DNA of 64,000 bases from Bradyrhizobium sp. Gha (GTDB lineage: Bacteria; Pseudomonadota; Alphaproteobacteria; Rhizobiales; Xanthobacteraceae). The notes below the pieces were generated by a model. The model was not told where the DNA came from. It was given only the letters and a program-made list of their open reading frames with translations, and did not search any database. The DNA is taken from positions 62,001-126,000 of the forward strand of contig NZ_FOQM01000005.1 of the NCBI RefSeq assembly GCF_900113735.1. The letters are read 5' to 3'. Positions 48,674 through 57,034 of this stretch are shown piece by piece (position 1 is the stretch's first letter; each line of letters starts with the position of its first letter). A program made the translations under genes and the position numbers.

Positions 48674-49831
48674 TCACTCATGATATCCAAGCCGTTTGCT
48701 GGTCATCAGGTTGGGCGAGCGCGCCAGGCGAGCAGAGCGGGCGGCAACCAACTTGCGTCCATGGCGACGCGTCGGACTCCCGGCTGCAGAGAGAGCCGCT
48801 TCTCGCGCTCCCAACGGCTCTGACCGTCCCGCGCGGTGCGACACCAAATAAAGTAACCAGTTGCGGTATATGCGCTTGGCCGGCAGATGCCAGACGTTGT
48901 TCAAGTCCTTGGCCACCGGATCGACCGGAAAGTCGGCGAAAAGCTCTGGGTGTCTGTCGGCAAGGGCTTTCTGTCGGAAGGCGAGCTGTAGCTCTTCGGC
49001 TTCATGGCTGAAGTAACCCTTCGGTATCGTCGGACAGACGTCATTCTCTTCCCGGAGGAAGCGCCCCATATCTCTCCTATATTCGCCCAACAGGCTCTGG
49101 GTTTCGTATTCCGGGTGGCCCTGGAAATGAACGAAAAGGCTATTCCTCTGCTGCTTGACGAAGCAGTCGACCCCGGCCTCAGCCGACCAGGTGAGAACCG
49201 AATAGCCGCTGTTCGCGAGATCCCCCTCCTCCACCTCGTTCCACCGGGCGTGCGGTATTCTGAATGTCTTCGGCACATCTTGTAGCAACGGATGATGTCT
49301 CGTCTTCGTTTGAGCGAAGACACCGAAACATTTACTGGGCAGCTTGTGACGGGCAACGCCGTCCATGTGCAAGACGGCCGCATGCACGGCCAGGCAGGAA
49401 AACACCGACGAAACGGTATTCTCCGCGGCCCAGTCGGCGATCGCTGCGAAAGTCGCCCAATATGGCTCTTCCGTCAGGCTGGCGGCCTTGGGTTCGGCGC
49501 CGGTGACGATTACGCCATCGAGGCGCCTGTTCAGCAGATCGTCGATTCCACGATAGTATCGCCGCACGTAGTCGCGGCCCCATTCCGAACGGGGGGTCGC
49601 CGCCATCGTATAGAAATGCAGCCTGACGAAAAGGCGTCCGGCCGCCGCATTGATGAGATCGAAGAGCTGGCGCTCGGTCGACATCAACGCAGCATCCGAC
49701 ATGTTGTTGATGACCCCGATGTCGAGGCACTCCACCTGGTTTCCCGGTGAGGCCGTCGCGTAGGCGCCTGCGCTCGTCGCTCTCGAGAAGAGGTGGTGTT
49801 CGTGCGAATCGATGTCGATCAAGACAGTCAT
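48674..49831 (-). CDS. metA: homoserine O-acyltransferase, MetA (HTS) family
   Basis: 385 residues. Transfers an acyl group (succinyl or acetyl) from CoA to homoserine. The catalytic set of the HTS family is visible: Cys146 in SVFSCLAVHAAVL, then His239 and Glu241 in FQGHPEYETQSL. The C-terminal 50 residues are an Arg/Ala-rich extension. It is 27 bases after the metY-like gene, so the pair can make homocysteine. MetA members differ in acyl donor; the sequence alone does not settle which one is used here. Confidence 0.88.
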   Translation of the reverse strand: MTVLIDIDSHEHHLFSRATSAGAYATASPGNQVECLDIGVINNMSDAALMSTERQLFDLINAAAGRLFVRLHFYTMAATPRSEWGRDYVRRYYRGIDDLLNRRLDGVIVTGAEPKAASLTEEPYWATFAAIADWAAENTVSSVFSCLAVHAAVLHMDGVARHKLPSKCFGVFAQTKTRHHPLLQDVPKTFRIPHARWNEVEEGDLANSGYSVLTWSAEAGVDCFVKQQRNSLFVHFQGHPEYETQSLLGEYRRDMGRFLREENDVCPTIPKGYFSHEAEELQLAFRQKALADRHPELFADFPVDPVAKDLNNVWHLPAKRIYRNWLLYLVSHRAGRSEPLGAREAALSAAGSPTRRHGRKLVAARSARLARSPNLMTSKRLGYHE

Positions 49832-49858
49832 GCGAATGCCTTCATGGTTCACGACACA

Positions 49859-51133
49859 TCAATTCGCAGCACGGAGGGCCTGATCGAGATCCGCGATGAT
49901 GTCGTCGATGTGCTCGATTCCGACGCTGAGCCTGATCATCTCCGGCCGCACGCCGGCTTTGTCCTGTTCTCCTGGCGACATTTGCCGGTGCGTTGTCGAC
50001 GCGGGATGACAGGCGAGTGTTTTCGCGTCGCCGATATTGACCAGCCGCTTGCTGAGCTTCAGCGCGTCGTAAAACCGCTTGCCTGCCTCGAAGCCTCCAG
50101 CCACGCCAAAGGTCAGCAACGAGCACGCCCGGCCACCTAGATACTTCTGCGTCAGCGCATAATAGGGGCTGTCGTGGAAGCCCGCATAGTTCACCCACCC
50201 GACTCGGCGGTCGTCTCGCAAGAACCGCGCGACCTTCTCGCCATTTTCGACGTGCCGCTCGATGCGGAGCGCGACTGTCTCGATACCCTGGAGCAGAAGG
50301 AAAGCGTTCATCGGCGCCAGGACGGCGCCGGTGGTCCTCTGGGAGACGGCGCGACAACGCGCAATGTAGGCGGCGGCCCCGTAGCGCTCGGTGAAAACAA
50401 GACCGTGGTAGGATTTCTCCGGCTCGTTCATCATCGGGAAGCGCCGGCGGTGCTCCGCCCATGGGAACCTGCCGCTGTCGATGATAATTCCACCGAGCGT
50501 GGTGCCATGCCCGCCCATGAATTTCGTCAGCGACTCCACGACGATATCTGCGCCAAACTCGATTGGCCTGAGCAGAATCGGTGTCGGCACCGTGTTGTCG
50601 ACGATCAGCGGGACGCCGTACTTGTGCGCGACTCCGGCCATCGCTTCGATGTCGCAGACGTTTCCGGCCGGATTCCCGACGCTTTCGCAGAACACCGCCC
50701 TCGTATCGTCGTCGATCAGTCTTTCTACGCTCTCCGGCCGGTCATCCTCCGAAAACCTCACCGCAATGCCCTGCCTCGGCAGGATGTGCGCGAACAACGT
50801 ATGCGTGGTGCCATACAGCTGCGGGACCGAGACGATATTGGTGCCCATCTCCGCGATGTTGACCACCGCATAGTTCACCGCGGCCTGACCACAGGCCACG
50901 CTGAGTGCCTCGATGCCTCCTTCGAGGGCGGCGACGCGCTTCTCCAGCACGGCGTTGGTCGGATTGCCGATCCTGGTGTAGCGGAATCCGTCCGCTTCGA
51001 GATTGAAGAGCGCGGCTCCATGATCGGCACTGTCGAATGCATAGGAGGCCGTCTGGTAGATCGGCACGGCGACGGCCTTCGTTGCCGGATCACTTTCGAA
51101 GCCGCCGTGGACGGCGAGAGTCTCTCTTCTCAT
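49859..51133 (-). CDS. metY: O-acetylhomoserine sulfhydrylase-like PLP enzyme
   Basis: 424 residues, Cys/Met metabolism PLP family. It begins MRRETLAVHGGFESDPATKA; PLP-lysine Lys204 is in ESLTKFMGGHGTTLGG and HPASTTHRQMSPGEQ lies near the end. The usual reaction joins O-acetylhomoserine and sulfide to give homocysteine. A start at 51190 overlapping the previous stop as TGATG would add 19 residues; 51133 matches the family start. Its place in a carrier-protein operon leaves open that it acts on another beta/gamma-substituted amino acid. Confidence 0.9.
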   Translation of the reverse strand: MRRETLAVHGGFESDPATKAVAVPIYQTASYAFDSADHGAALFNLEADGFRYTRIGNPTNAVLEKRVAALEGGIEALSVACGQAAVNYAVVNIAEMGTNIVSVPQLYGTTHTLFAHILPRQGIAVRFSEDDRPESVERLIDDDTRAVFCESVGNPAGNVCDIEAMAGVAHKYGVPLIVDNTVPTPILLRPIEFGADIVVESLTKFMGGHGTTLGGIIIDSGRFPWAEHRRRFPMMNEPEKSYHGLVFTERYGAAAYIARCRAVSQRTTGAVLAPMNAFLLLQGIETVALRIERHVENGEKVARFLRDDRRVGWVNYAGFHDSPYYALTQKYLGGRACSLLTFGVAGGFEAGKRFYDALKLSKRLVNIGDAKTLACHPASTTHRQMSPGEQDKAGVRPEMIRLSVGIEHIDDIIADLDQALRAAN

Positions 51134-51189
51134 GAAGGCTTGCCCTTCGGCGTTTCCCTGCCGGGCTAGCTCCCGACTTCCGTCGCGCA

Positions 51190-52170
51190 TCAGAGCTCCT
51201 CGAGACCCGAAGGTCCCCCGCGGCGGGTCTGCGCGAATCCCAGAAGGTCCCGCACCGCGATCGGCCACTGGGCGACGTCTTTGCCGTGCGTATGGAACAT
51301 GGCGACGGCGAGACGGTCCATTCCGAAGGCCACGCAGGCGGTGTGGGCCGGTTGGGAGGCGGCATCGACAATGCCCCAAGCGGTGCCGAAATGATCTCGG
51401 TGGTAGTTGAAGCTCATGCATGCGGTCGGCCGCTGCTCGGAGCGTAGAGGCACCAGCAACTCGAACTTCAGCGACTGCTGCTTTTGGCTCACCGCCATCA
51501 TCTGACCGACACGGCCGAAGAAGGGGTCGTTCGCATAGTCGACCTTGAAGGTCAGTCCGAGATCCCGGGCGATCTCCTGGGCCCGTATCATCCAGCGCTC
51601 CCGGAACGACGAGACATGATCGGGGCTACCGATACAGACGAATTCGCGCATTCTGAATGACTGCAGCCGGTCGAGATGGCGGGAGGGCTCGCGACGGAAA
51701 CAATCGGCCGCCACGTCGAAACTCCAGCCGCCAGCCGGCACCGGACCTCGGCTCGCCGCGATCGGATAGACCGGATAGCAGGCGGCCGGCGACAGAACGA
51801 GATCGGCCGCTGATAGCGACGCGGTCCAGTCGCCGCCGGCATCGAAGCGGTTGAGCACCGCATCGATCTCGCTTGCCGTGCCGTGCAAGCCACAGACGCA
51901 GCCGAGGAGGTTAGGAAAGCTCTTCAGATAGCCCGACCTTTCGAGCTGGGCGCGGTTCATGACGGGGGGGAAGCGCATCACCTCAGTGTTCGGTTCTCGA
52001 TTCCGCGAGATCACCGACCCAATTCGCTCCACGACCTCTTCATAGAGCGCGGTGCGGCCATAGACGCCGGGGGATCCCATCTCATGGAACAGCGTGTCAG
52101 CGAGATGGTCCAACGGATCGGCCGGAGACGGAGTGGAGTCCGCCGGTGCTTCGACAATGCTCAGGTTCAT
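51190..52170 (-). CDS. amino acid--[carrier protein] ligase (SerRS-like)
   Basis: 326 residues, a class II aminoacyl-tRNA synthetase homologue without tRNA-binding domain. In the family described from Bradyrhizobium japonicum (Bll0957) it activates glycine or alanine with ATP and loads it on the phosphopantetheine arm of a small carrier protein. Cys131, Glu176 and Cys279 stand where the zinc ligands of that enzyme are; motif 2 is FRMREFVCIG and motif 3 GMDRLAVAMFH. The carrier-protein gene lies across the divergent control region (53649). metY follows with a TGATG-type overlap possible. Confidence 0.92.
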   Translation of the reverse strand: MNLSIVEAPADSTPSPADPLDHLADTLFHEMGSPGVYGRTALYEEVVERIGSVISRNREPNTEVMRFPPVMNRAQLERSGYLKSFPNLLGCVCGLHGTASEIDAVLNRFDAGGDWTASLSAADLVLSPAACYPVYPIAASRGPVPAGGWSFDVAADCFRREPSRHLDRLQSFRMREFVCIGSPDHVSSFRERWMIRAQEIARDLGLTFKVDYANDPFFGRVGQMMAVSQKQQSLKFELLVPLRSEQRPTACMSFNYHRDHFGTAWGIVDAASQPAHTACVAFGMDRLAVAMFHTHGKDVAQWPIAVRDLLGFAQTRRGGPSGLEEL

Positions 52171-52192
52171 CAGTCCATTCCTTTGGGAGAAT

Positions 52193-53419
52193 TCAATCGC
52201 GAAGAGCCTCCGGGACGCTGCTCATCAGCGTGGCGGTGCCGATGCTGGCGAGGATACGATCGTTGTTGATCATGATCGGTGCGGACAGCACGTCGCGCAG
52301 GTGGCGGCCGATACTTACGTCGGTGTCGTTGCGGTAACCCGACAGGCCGCAGGCGCGCATTGCGTGCATAACGGCCGCGACGGCGAGCTCGGAGGCCTCC
52401 ACCTTGAGAAGATTGATCGAGGACTGGAAGTCGACGGACGACAGCGCACGCTCGTCCCGTTCACGAGATTCATAGAACTGGAGATTCGCAGTGATGACGG
52501 CGCGCAGTTTCGTCAGTGTCATTTTAGCGGCGGTGAAATGCGCCGCCCCGGGAGGCATATTGCCGCCCGCCCCGCGGGCCGCCTTGCGGATGAAGAGCTG
52601 CGCTCGATCCACCGCCGCAGCCGCGACGCCCGCCCAGACCGAGGACCAGCACAGATGGGCGACGGGTGTCATCGTCTGCGCATGGATCCTTTCGTATGGC
52701 ACGGGGAATATCCGGTCGGCGGCGCCCCTGAAATTCAACTTGAACCCGGCGCTGCAGGTTCCGCGCATGCCAAGCGTCTCCCATGCGAGAGTGGGCTCCA
52801 GCGTATAGTCGTCGCGGGTGATGGCCAGCAGCACCTGATCGGATCCGGCGGAGGAGTCGGAGCGGCGGGCAACAGTGACGATGCCGTCCGCCTGGGCCCC
52901 GTAGGAAATCACCGTCGCGTCGCGCACCAGCGAAATCTCGGTATCAGCGCGCTCCACTGCGGCCGAGCTGAAGCGTATGTTTCCGCCGTTCTGGCCTTCC
53001 GTGGTCGATGATGCCAGCAGCAGCTGTTCGGCAGCCACACGGCGCATGAGGCTTTCGTGCCAGCCGCTGCCCGCGCCGTGGCGGACCAGACACGCCACCT
53101 TGGTCTGATGCATCGCGAAGATCATCCCGACGGAGGCGCACGCACGGCCGAGGCCGTAACACATATCGGCCACCTCGGAGATAGACGCACCGTCCCCACC
53201 GAACTCGATCGGTATCTGAGCGCCGAGAAGTCTCTCCCTGCGCGCCGCATCGATCGCCTTCCGCGGGAAGCGCGCCTCGCGATCGACCGCCTCGGCCTCG
53301 GCCGCAGCGACCTCCGCCACATTCGCGAGCCGTTGCCCGAACGAGGAACCGTCGGGACAGAAAGCTGCTCGGCCGACTTCCGTTGCGAAATTGCGACGCT
53401 TGACCTCCTGCACACTCAT
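52193..53419 (-). CDS. acyl-CoA dehydrogenase-like flavoprotein
   Basis: 408 residues. N-terminal helical domain (LLGAQIPIEFGGDGASISEV), middle sheet with LASSTTEGQNGGNIRFSS, and C-terminal helices (AAKMTLTKLRAVITANLQFY; ACGLSGYRNDTDVSIGRHLR). FAD-dependent oxidation of a thioester-bound substrate is the family chemistry; relatives oxidise aminoacyl groups on carrier proteins, for example prolyl in pyrrole formation. The usual E-G-T segment with the catalytic Glu is replaced here by NND (IMINNDRIL). First gene of the leftward unit; the ligase gene follows 22 bases later. Start at 53419 (MSVQEVKRRN). Confidence 0.87.
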   Translation of the reverse strand: MSVQEVKRRNFATEVGRAAFCPDGSSFGQRLANVAEVAAAEAEAVDREARFPRKAIDAARRERLLGAQIPIEFGGDGASISEVADMCYGLGRACASVGMIFAMHQTKVACLVRHGAGSGWHESLMRRVAAEQLLLASSTTEGQNGGNIRFSSAAVERADTEISLVRDATVISYGAQADGIVTVARRSDSSAGSDQVLLAITRDDYTLEPTLAWETLGMRGTCSAGFKLNFRGAADRIFPVPYERIHAQTMTPVAHLCWSSVWAGVAAAAVDRAQLFIRKAARGAGGNMPPGAAHFTAAKMTLTKLRAVITANLQFYESRERDERALSSVDFQSSINLLKVEASELAVAAVMHAMRACGLSGYRNDTDVSIGRHLRDVLSAPIMINNDRILASIGTATLMSSVPEALRD

Positions 53420-53648
53420 GCGGCAAAGCCTCCCTTTTTCATCGCTGGACGACGCGAACCGGGTCGAGACAGGTCCGCTCAAACTGCTAGCCCACTTCCC
53501 TTGCTGCGTCGTTGGCGCAGAAGTGGGTGTGGAGGAGCTATCACTCCCGGGCGAGGTACCTCCGAAGCAGAGCTATTGACCCGAGGAGCAGTTGGGTATC
53601 GTCGTCCCGATTGTGATCACGCTCGACCACGGCGAGAGGCCAAGTGAG
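53420..53648. promoter_or_regulatory. divergent control region of the carrier-protein cluster
   Basis: Both gene sets start from these 229 bases. Two symmetric elements stand out: CCCACTTC..GAAGTGGG (53491-53527, 8-base arms) and the palindrome GAGGTACCTC (53553-53562). One regulator binding between the promoters could control both directions; no regulator gene is adjacent. Confidence 0.5.
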
Positions 53649-53948
53649 ATGCACGACTTTGTCGTCAACGTTCAGAACCGCGTTCTATCCGTCGTCAGAA
53701 GCGTCCTCCAGCAGAACGCGATCACCGCCGATGTGCACCCGGAGTCGCGCTTGGTGGATATCGGGCTGAGCTCGATGGGCATGGTCGAGCTGATGCTCAA
53801 GGTTGAAGCGGAGTTCGATCTCATCCTTCCCCAACTCGAAATCACGCCCGAAAATTTTCAATCCGTGAAGACGATGGAGCGGATGATCCTCAACCAGCTC
53901 GGCTGCGCACGGACGCCGATCCAGCCAGACCGCATGATCACATCGTGA
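53649..53948 (+). CDS. aminoacyl carrier protein
   Basis: 99 residues, four-helix carrier fold. The phosphopantetheine site is Ser42 in LVDIGLSSMGMVELMLKVEA; the usual D-S-L reads S-S-M. It is expected to be the partner of the amino acid ligase on the other strand, as in the Bradyrhizobium pair. The ATG at 53649 (MHDFVVNVQNRVLSVVRSVL) is chosen over 53592. Its stop overlaps the GTG start of the next gene as GTGA, so the two are coupled. Confidence 0.88.
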   Translation: MHDFVVNVQNRVLSVVRSVLQQNAITADVHPESRLVDIGLSSMGMVELMLKVEAEFDLILPQLEITPENFQSVKTMERMILNQLGCARTPIQPDRMITS

Positions 53949-55756
53949 AGACAGCCGTGATCCCGCGGACGACCGGACCGGCTTCGCAGCGCAGGCGCTC
54001 TACTGCCAACACGTGGCTGCAAGGCATCGCGCGAACCGCGCGGCTCGAAGGCCGGCCGCATCGGTTATTCGCCGACGTCGTGCAAGAATGGGCACAGCGT
54101 CAGCCCGACCGGCTCGCCTTGCTCTCGGATGGCCAATCCTTCACCTATGGCGAACTCGCCGCCCGGATCAACCGGTATGCTCGCTGGGCGCGGGACCTTG
54201 ACCTTCGCGCCGGCCGCACCGTCTGTCTGCTGATGCCGAACCGGCCGGACTACATCGCCTGCTGGCTCGGCATCAGCAGCGTCGGAGCAACGGTGGCGCT
54301 GATCAATACGAGACTGGTCGGCCGGTCCCTGGCTCACTGCATCGACGTCGCGCAGGCCGATCACCTCATTCTGGCTTCCGATTGCGTGAATGCGTTTGAG
54401 AACGCACGTCCGCACCTTGACCGCGTGCCGCAACTTTGGACCCTCGGCACCGGCGACGAAAGCGATCTGGATAAGGCGCTCGTCGCCCTCGATTCTCGTC
54501 CGCTCTCCTCCGCCGAACGTGGCGACGTCACGATCGATGCACGCGCGCTCCTCATCTACACTTCGGGCACCACGGGACTACCGAAAGCGGCGAATGTCAG
54601 TCATCGCCGGATACTCACCTGGGGCGGATGGTTCGCCGGGCTGACGGACGCATCCACCGACGATCGTCTCTACGATAGCCTGCCGCTCCATCACTCCGTT
54701 GGTGGCGTTGCAGCTCCCTGCAGCATGCTCTGTGCTGGTGGTTCGGTCGTCATTGCTGAGAAATTTTCCGCAGGCAGCTTCTGGGACGATATCCAGCGTT
54801 TCGACTGTACCATCTTCCAATATATCGGCGAGCTCTGCCGCTATCTGCTGAAGGCGCCGGCGTCGGAGCGAGACCCGCGACACGGACTGCGACTGGCTGT
54901 CGGCAACGGATTGCGCGGCGACATCTGGGAGGTTTTCGCCACCCGGTTCGCAATTCCGCAGATCCTCGAATTCTATGCCGCGACGGAAGGCAATTTTTCG
55001 CTGTTCAACGTCGAAGGAAAACCCGGTGCGATCGGCCGGATTCCACCGGTGCTGGCGCATCGCTTTCCTGCCTCGATCGTCAAGGTGGACGCCGACAGCG
55101 GCAATCCGCTCCGCAGCGACGCCGGGCTCTGCATCGCCTGCGCTCCTGGCGAGACCGGCGAGGCTGTCGGGCATATCGGCAGTGCTGGTCGCGGTGGCGT
55201 GCCTTTCGAGGGTTACACAGATCAGGCCGAGACCGCGAAAAAGATTCTGCGCGACGTCTTTGCTGAGGGCGATGCATGGTTCCGCACTGGTGATCTGATG
55301 CTGCGCGATGAGCAGGGTTATTTCCACTTCGTCGACCGCCTCGGCGACACCTTCCGCTGGAAGGGCGAAAACGTCGCGACCAGCGAAGTGAACGACGCAA
55401 TTAGGGACTGCCCCGGCGTTCTCGATGCGTCGACCTATGGAGTTGCCGTGCCGGGGGTCGATGGCCGCGCCGGCATGGCGGCGCTGGTGGTGGACCGCCG
55501 TTTCGATTTCGGGATCTTCAGAGAACAGCTTTCGTATCGGCTCCCGCGCTATGCAGTTCCAGCCTTCGTCAGGTTGTGCCGTGCGCTCGAAGCGACCGAC
55601 ACCTTCAAGCAAAACAAGCAGAGGCTGATCCGCGAGGGGTTTGATCCTTCGGTGACGGACGATCCGCTGTTCCTGCGCGATCCGGCGACCGGCGACTATC
55701 GTTCGATCGACCGCGCGATCCACGCGCGCATCATTGCGGGCGAAATCAGGCTCTAG
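53945..55756 (+). CDS. AMP-dependent acyl-CoA synthetase (FadD/FATP-like)
   Basis: 603 residues, ANL superfamily. Phosphate loop LLIYTSGTTGLPKAANVSH, mid motif EFYAATEGNFSLFNV and adenine-binding WFRTGDLMLRDEQGYFHFVD, ending with ATDTFKQNKQRLIREGFD as in fatty-acid transport/long-chain ligases. It would activate a carboxylic acid as adenylate and pass it to CoA or to a carrier. GTG start overlaps the carrier-protein stop; a second carrier gene follows 34 bases later. Substrate not known; loading of one of the two carriers is an inference. Confidence 0.88.
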   Translation: MKTAVIPRTTGPASQRRRSTANTWLQGIARTARLEGRPHRLFADVVQEWAQRQPDRLALLSDGQSFTYGELAARINRYARWARDLDLRAGRTVCLLMPNRPDYIACWLGISSVGATVALINTRLVGRSLAHCIDVAQADHLILASDCVNAFENARPHLDRVPQLWTLGTGDESDLDKALVALDSRPLSSAERGDVTIDARALLIYTSGTTGLPKAANVSHRRILTWGGWFAGLTDASTDDRLYDSLPLHHSVGGVAAPCSMLCAGGSVVIAEKFSAGSFWDDIQRFDCTIFQYIGELCRYLLKAPASERDPRHGLRLAVGNGLRGDIWEVFATRFAIPQILEFYAATEGNFSLFNVEGKPGAIGRIPPVLAHRFPASIVKVDADSGNPLRSDAGLCIACAPGETGEAVGHIGSAGRGGVPFEGYTDQAETAKKILRDVFAEGDAWFRTGDLMLRDEQGYFHFVDRLGDTFRWKGENVATSEVNDAIRDCPGVLDASTYGVAVPGVDGRAGMAALVVDRRFDFGIFREQLSYRLPRYAVPAFVRLCRALEATDTFKQNKQRLIREGFDPSVTDDPLFLRDPATGDYRSIDRAIHARIIAGEIRL

Positions 55757-55790
55757 CATCGGCTCGGAAAGCCGAGATGTGAGGTGTACC

Positions 55791-56036
55791 ATGTCAGTCA
55801 AGTCGAAGATTTTCTCCGCGATGACGCAGATCGCCGACGAACAGAAGATCACCCTTCCGCCGCTTGAGGACGATCTGTCGCTGAACGAAACTGGCTTCGA
55901 TTCACTGGCATTCGCCATCCTGGTTGCGCGGCTCGAGGACGAGCTCGGTATCGATCCATTCACCGTCGCCGAGGACGCAGCTTTCCCGTCTACCGTCGGA
56001 GAGTTCGTCAGAGCCTACGAGAATGTCCCCGCCTGA
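55791..56036 (+). CDS. second acyl carrier protein
   Basis: 81 residues. Phosphopantetheine Ser38 lies in a classic DSL setting: LNETGFDSLAFAILVARLED. Acidic and helical as usual. The ATG at 55791 follows GAGGTG about 8 bases upstream. It comes right after the AMP ligase, so the ligase may charge it. Its 3' end overlaps the start of a broken AMP-ligase gene. Confidence 0.88.
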   Translation: MSVKSKIFSAMTQIADEQKITLPPLEDDLSLNETGFDSLAFAILVARLEDELGIDPFTVAEDAAFPSTVGEFVRAYENVPA

Positions 56037-56290
56037 CATCATCGCGCCGCGCCAGTATCTCGGGCAGGCGTCCAAGAACCGCACGATTTCCGATGCCGGC
56101 ACGTTGCGTCGCTGGCGGTATGATTCAGCACAGTTGCTTGACTGGCAGATCCTGCGAGTTGTCCGGCCGCTCTTGACGCCGACGCGCCGCCTCTCCCCGA
56201 CGCCCAGGGGTTCGTGGATACCGGCGAAATGGTCGAGCTCCGCGGCGACAGATACCTAACGCGGCTTGACTGCTGGAGCAGGCCATGGAC
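56023..56290 (+). pseudogene. AMP-dependent ligase with large deletion and frameshift
   Basis: One frame starts MSPPDIIAPRQYLGQASKNR at 56023, overlapping the carrier-protein end as if coupled. Shortly after, a different frame reads DAQGFVDTGEMVELRGDRYL, the C-terminal hinge block of AMP ligases, and then decays. So a third enzyme once ended this operon and has lost most of its middle. No intact product is possible. Confidence 0.6.
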
Positions 56291-56357
56291 TCGAGCCTGG
56301 CCCGCGTCAGTTTTGTAGACCCTCCCCTCGGCTCTAAACCTCGACCGGGCCGTGCAG

Positions 56358-56618
56358 TCATTTCAGCGACAGCCCATTCAAATACTCGAGCATCGTATCG
56401 CAGGCCTTCTCCGCTTCCGCGAAGGTCGCAAACGCCGAACCGGCAATCCTGATCGCGCCGTTCCCTCGATAGAGCAGCCGCCACGACGCCACATACCCAG
56501 GACGTCCATGAAAGCCGGCACCAGCAGGGGTCTCATACGTGATCACAAAGGAAAAGCCGTCGCGGGCCGCGCTCCAAATTTCCATGTCCTCGACGGCACG
56601 GTGAAACTGAAGGGGCAT
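56358..56618 (-). CDS. hypothetical protein
   Basis: 86 residues: MPLQFHRAVEDMEIWSAARD at the start, then FSFVITYETPAGAGFHGRPG and a C-terminal helix FATFAEAEKACDTMLEYLN. It looks like a small mixed alpha/beta domain, cytoplasmic. A longer reading from 56636 adds MRGRIL. No known domain; similar small proteins are common in Bradyrhizobium. Confidence 0.6.
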   Translation of the reverse strand: MPLQFHRAVEDMEIWSAARDGFSFVITYETPAGAGFHGRPGYVASWRLLYRGNGAIRIAGSAFATFAEAEKACDTMLEYLNGLSLK

Positions 56619-57034
56619 CAGGATGCGTCCGCGCACTCGCTTTCAACCACAGAGTCTCGGTCCTGTTGGCAAGCCGACTACGGAGACGGCCCTGGCCACT
56701 TGGGGGGCAGGGCAGGAAAGGGCCAGGGCCGCCGCTCCAGATGTGCCGAGTGCAGTCGGCACACCTTTTCGTCTGCATCTGGATGCCGTTGGTTACCCGC
56801 GACCTGTTCTACCTGACAACGGACGAACCGCGATGAACCCAGAGCTGCAGATGACGAATAATTGCACTTTCCTCCCGCCGTCCTGGCTGCAATTCTGGAT
56901 CAACCGCCAGTCCTGACGGACTACCCATTTAGCTTTCCGCACATTGGCCTAGCCAATTAAGCAGTTCCCGCCGGGGCCGGCGCTTCCAATAGTCCCATCG
57001 CGGCTTCGACGAATGGTGGTGCGTGCAGACCTTC
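56619..57034. other. intergenic region
   Basis: 416 bases without a convincing gene, RNA or repeat. Open frames here have no start site or domain support. Confidence 0.4.

Noticed and set aside
50174..51169. 331-residue frame antisense to metY
   Set aside because: Shadow of metY.
54578..55963. 461-residue frame antisense to the AMP ligase
   Set aside because: Shadow of a clear AMP ligase gene.
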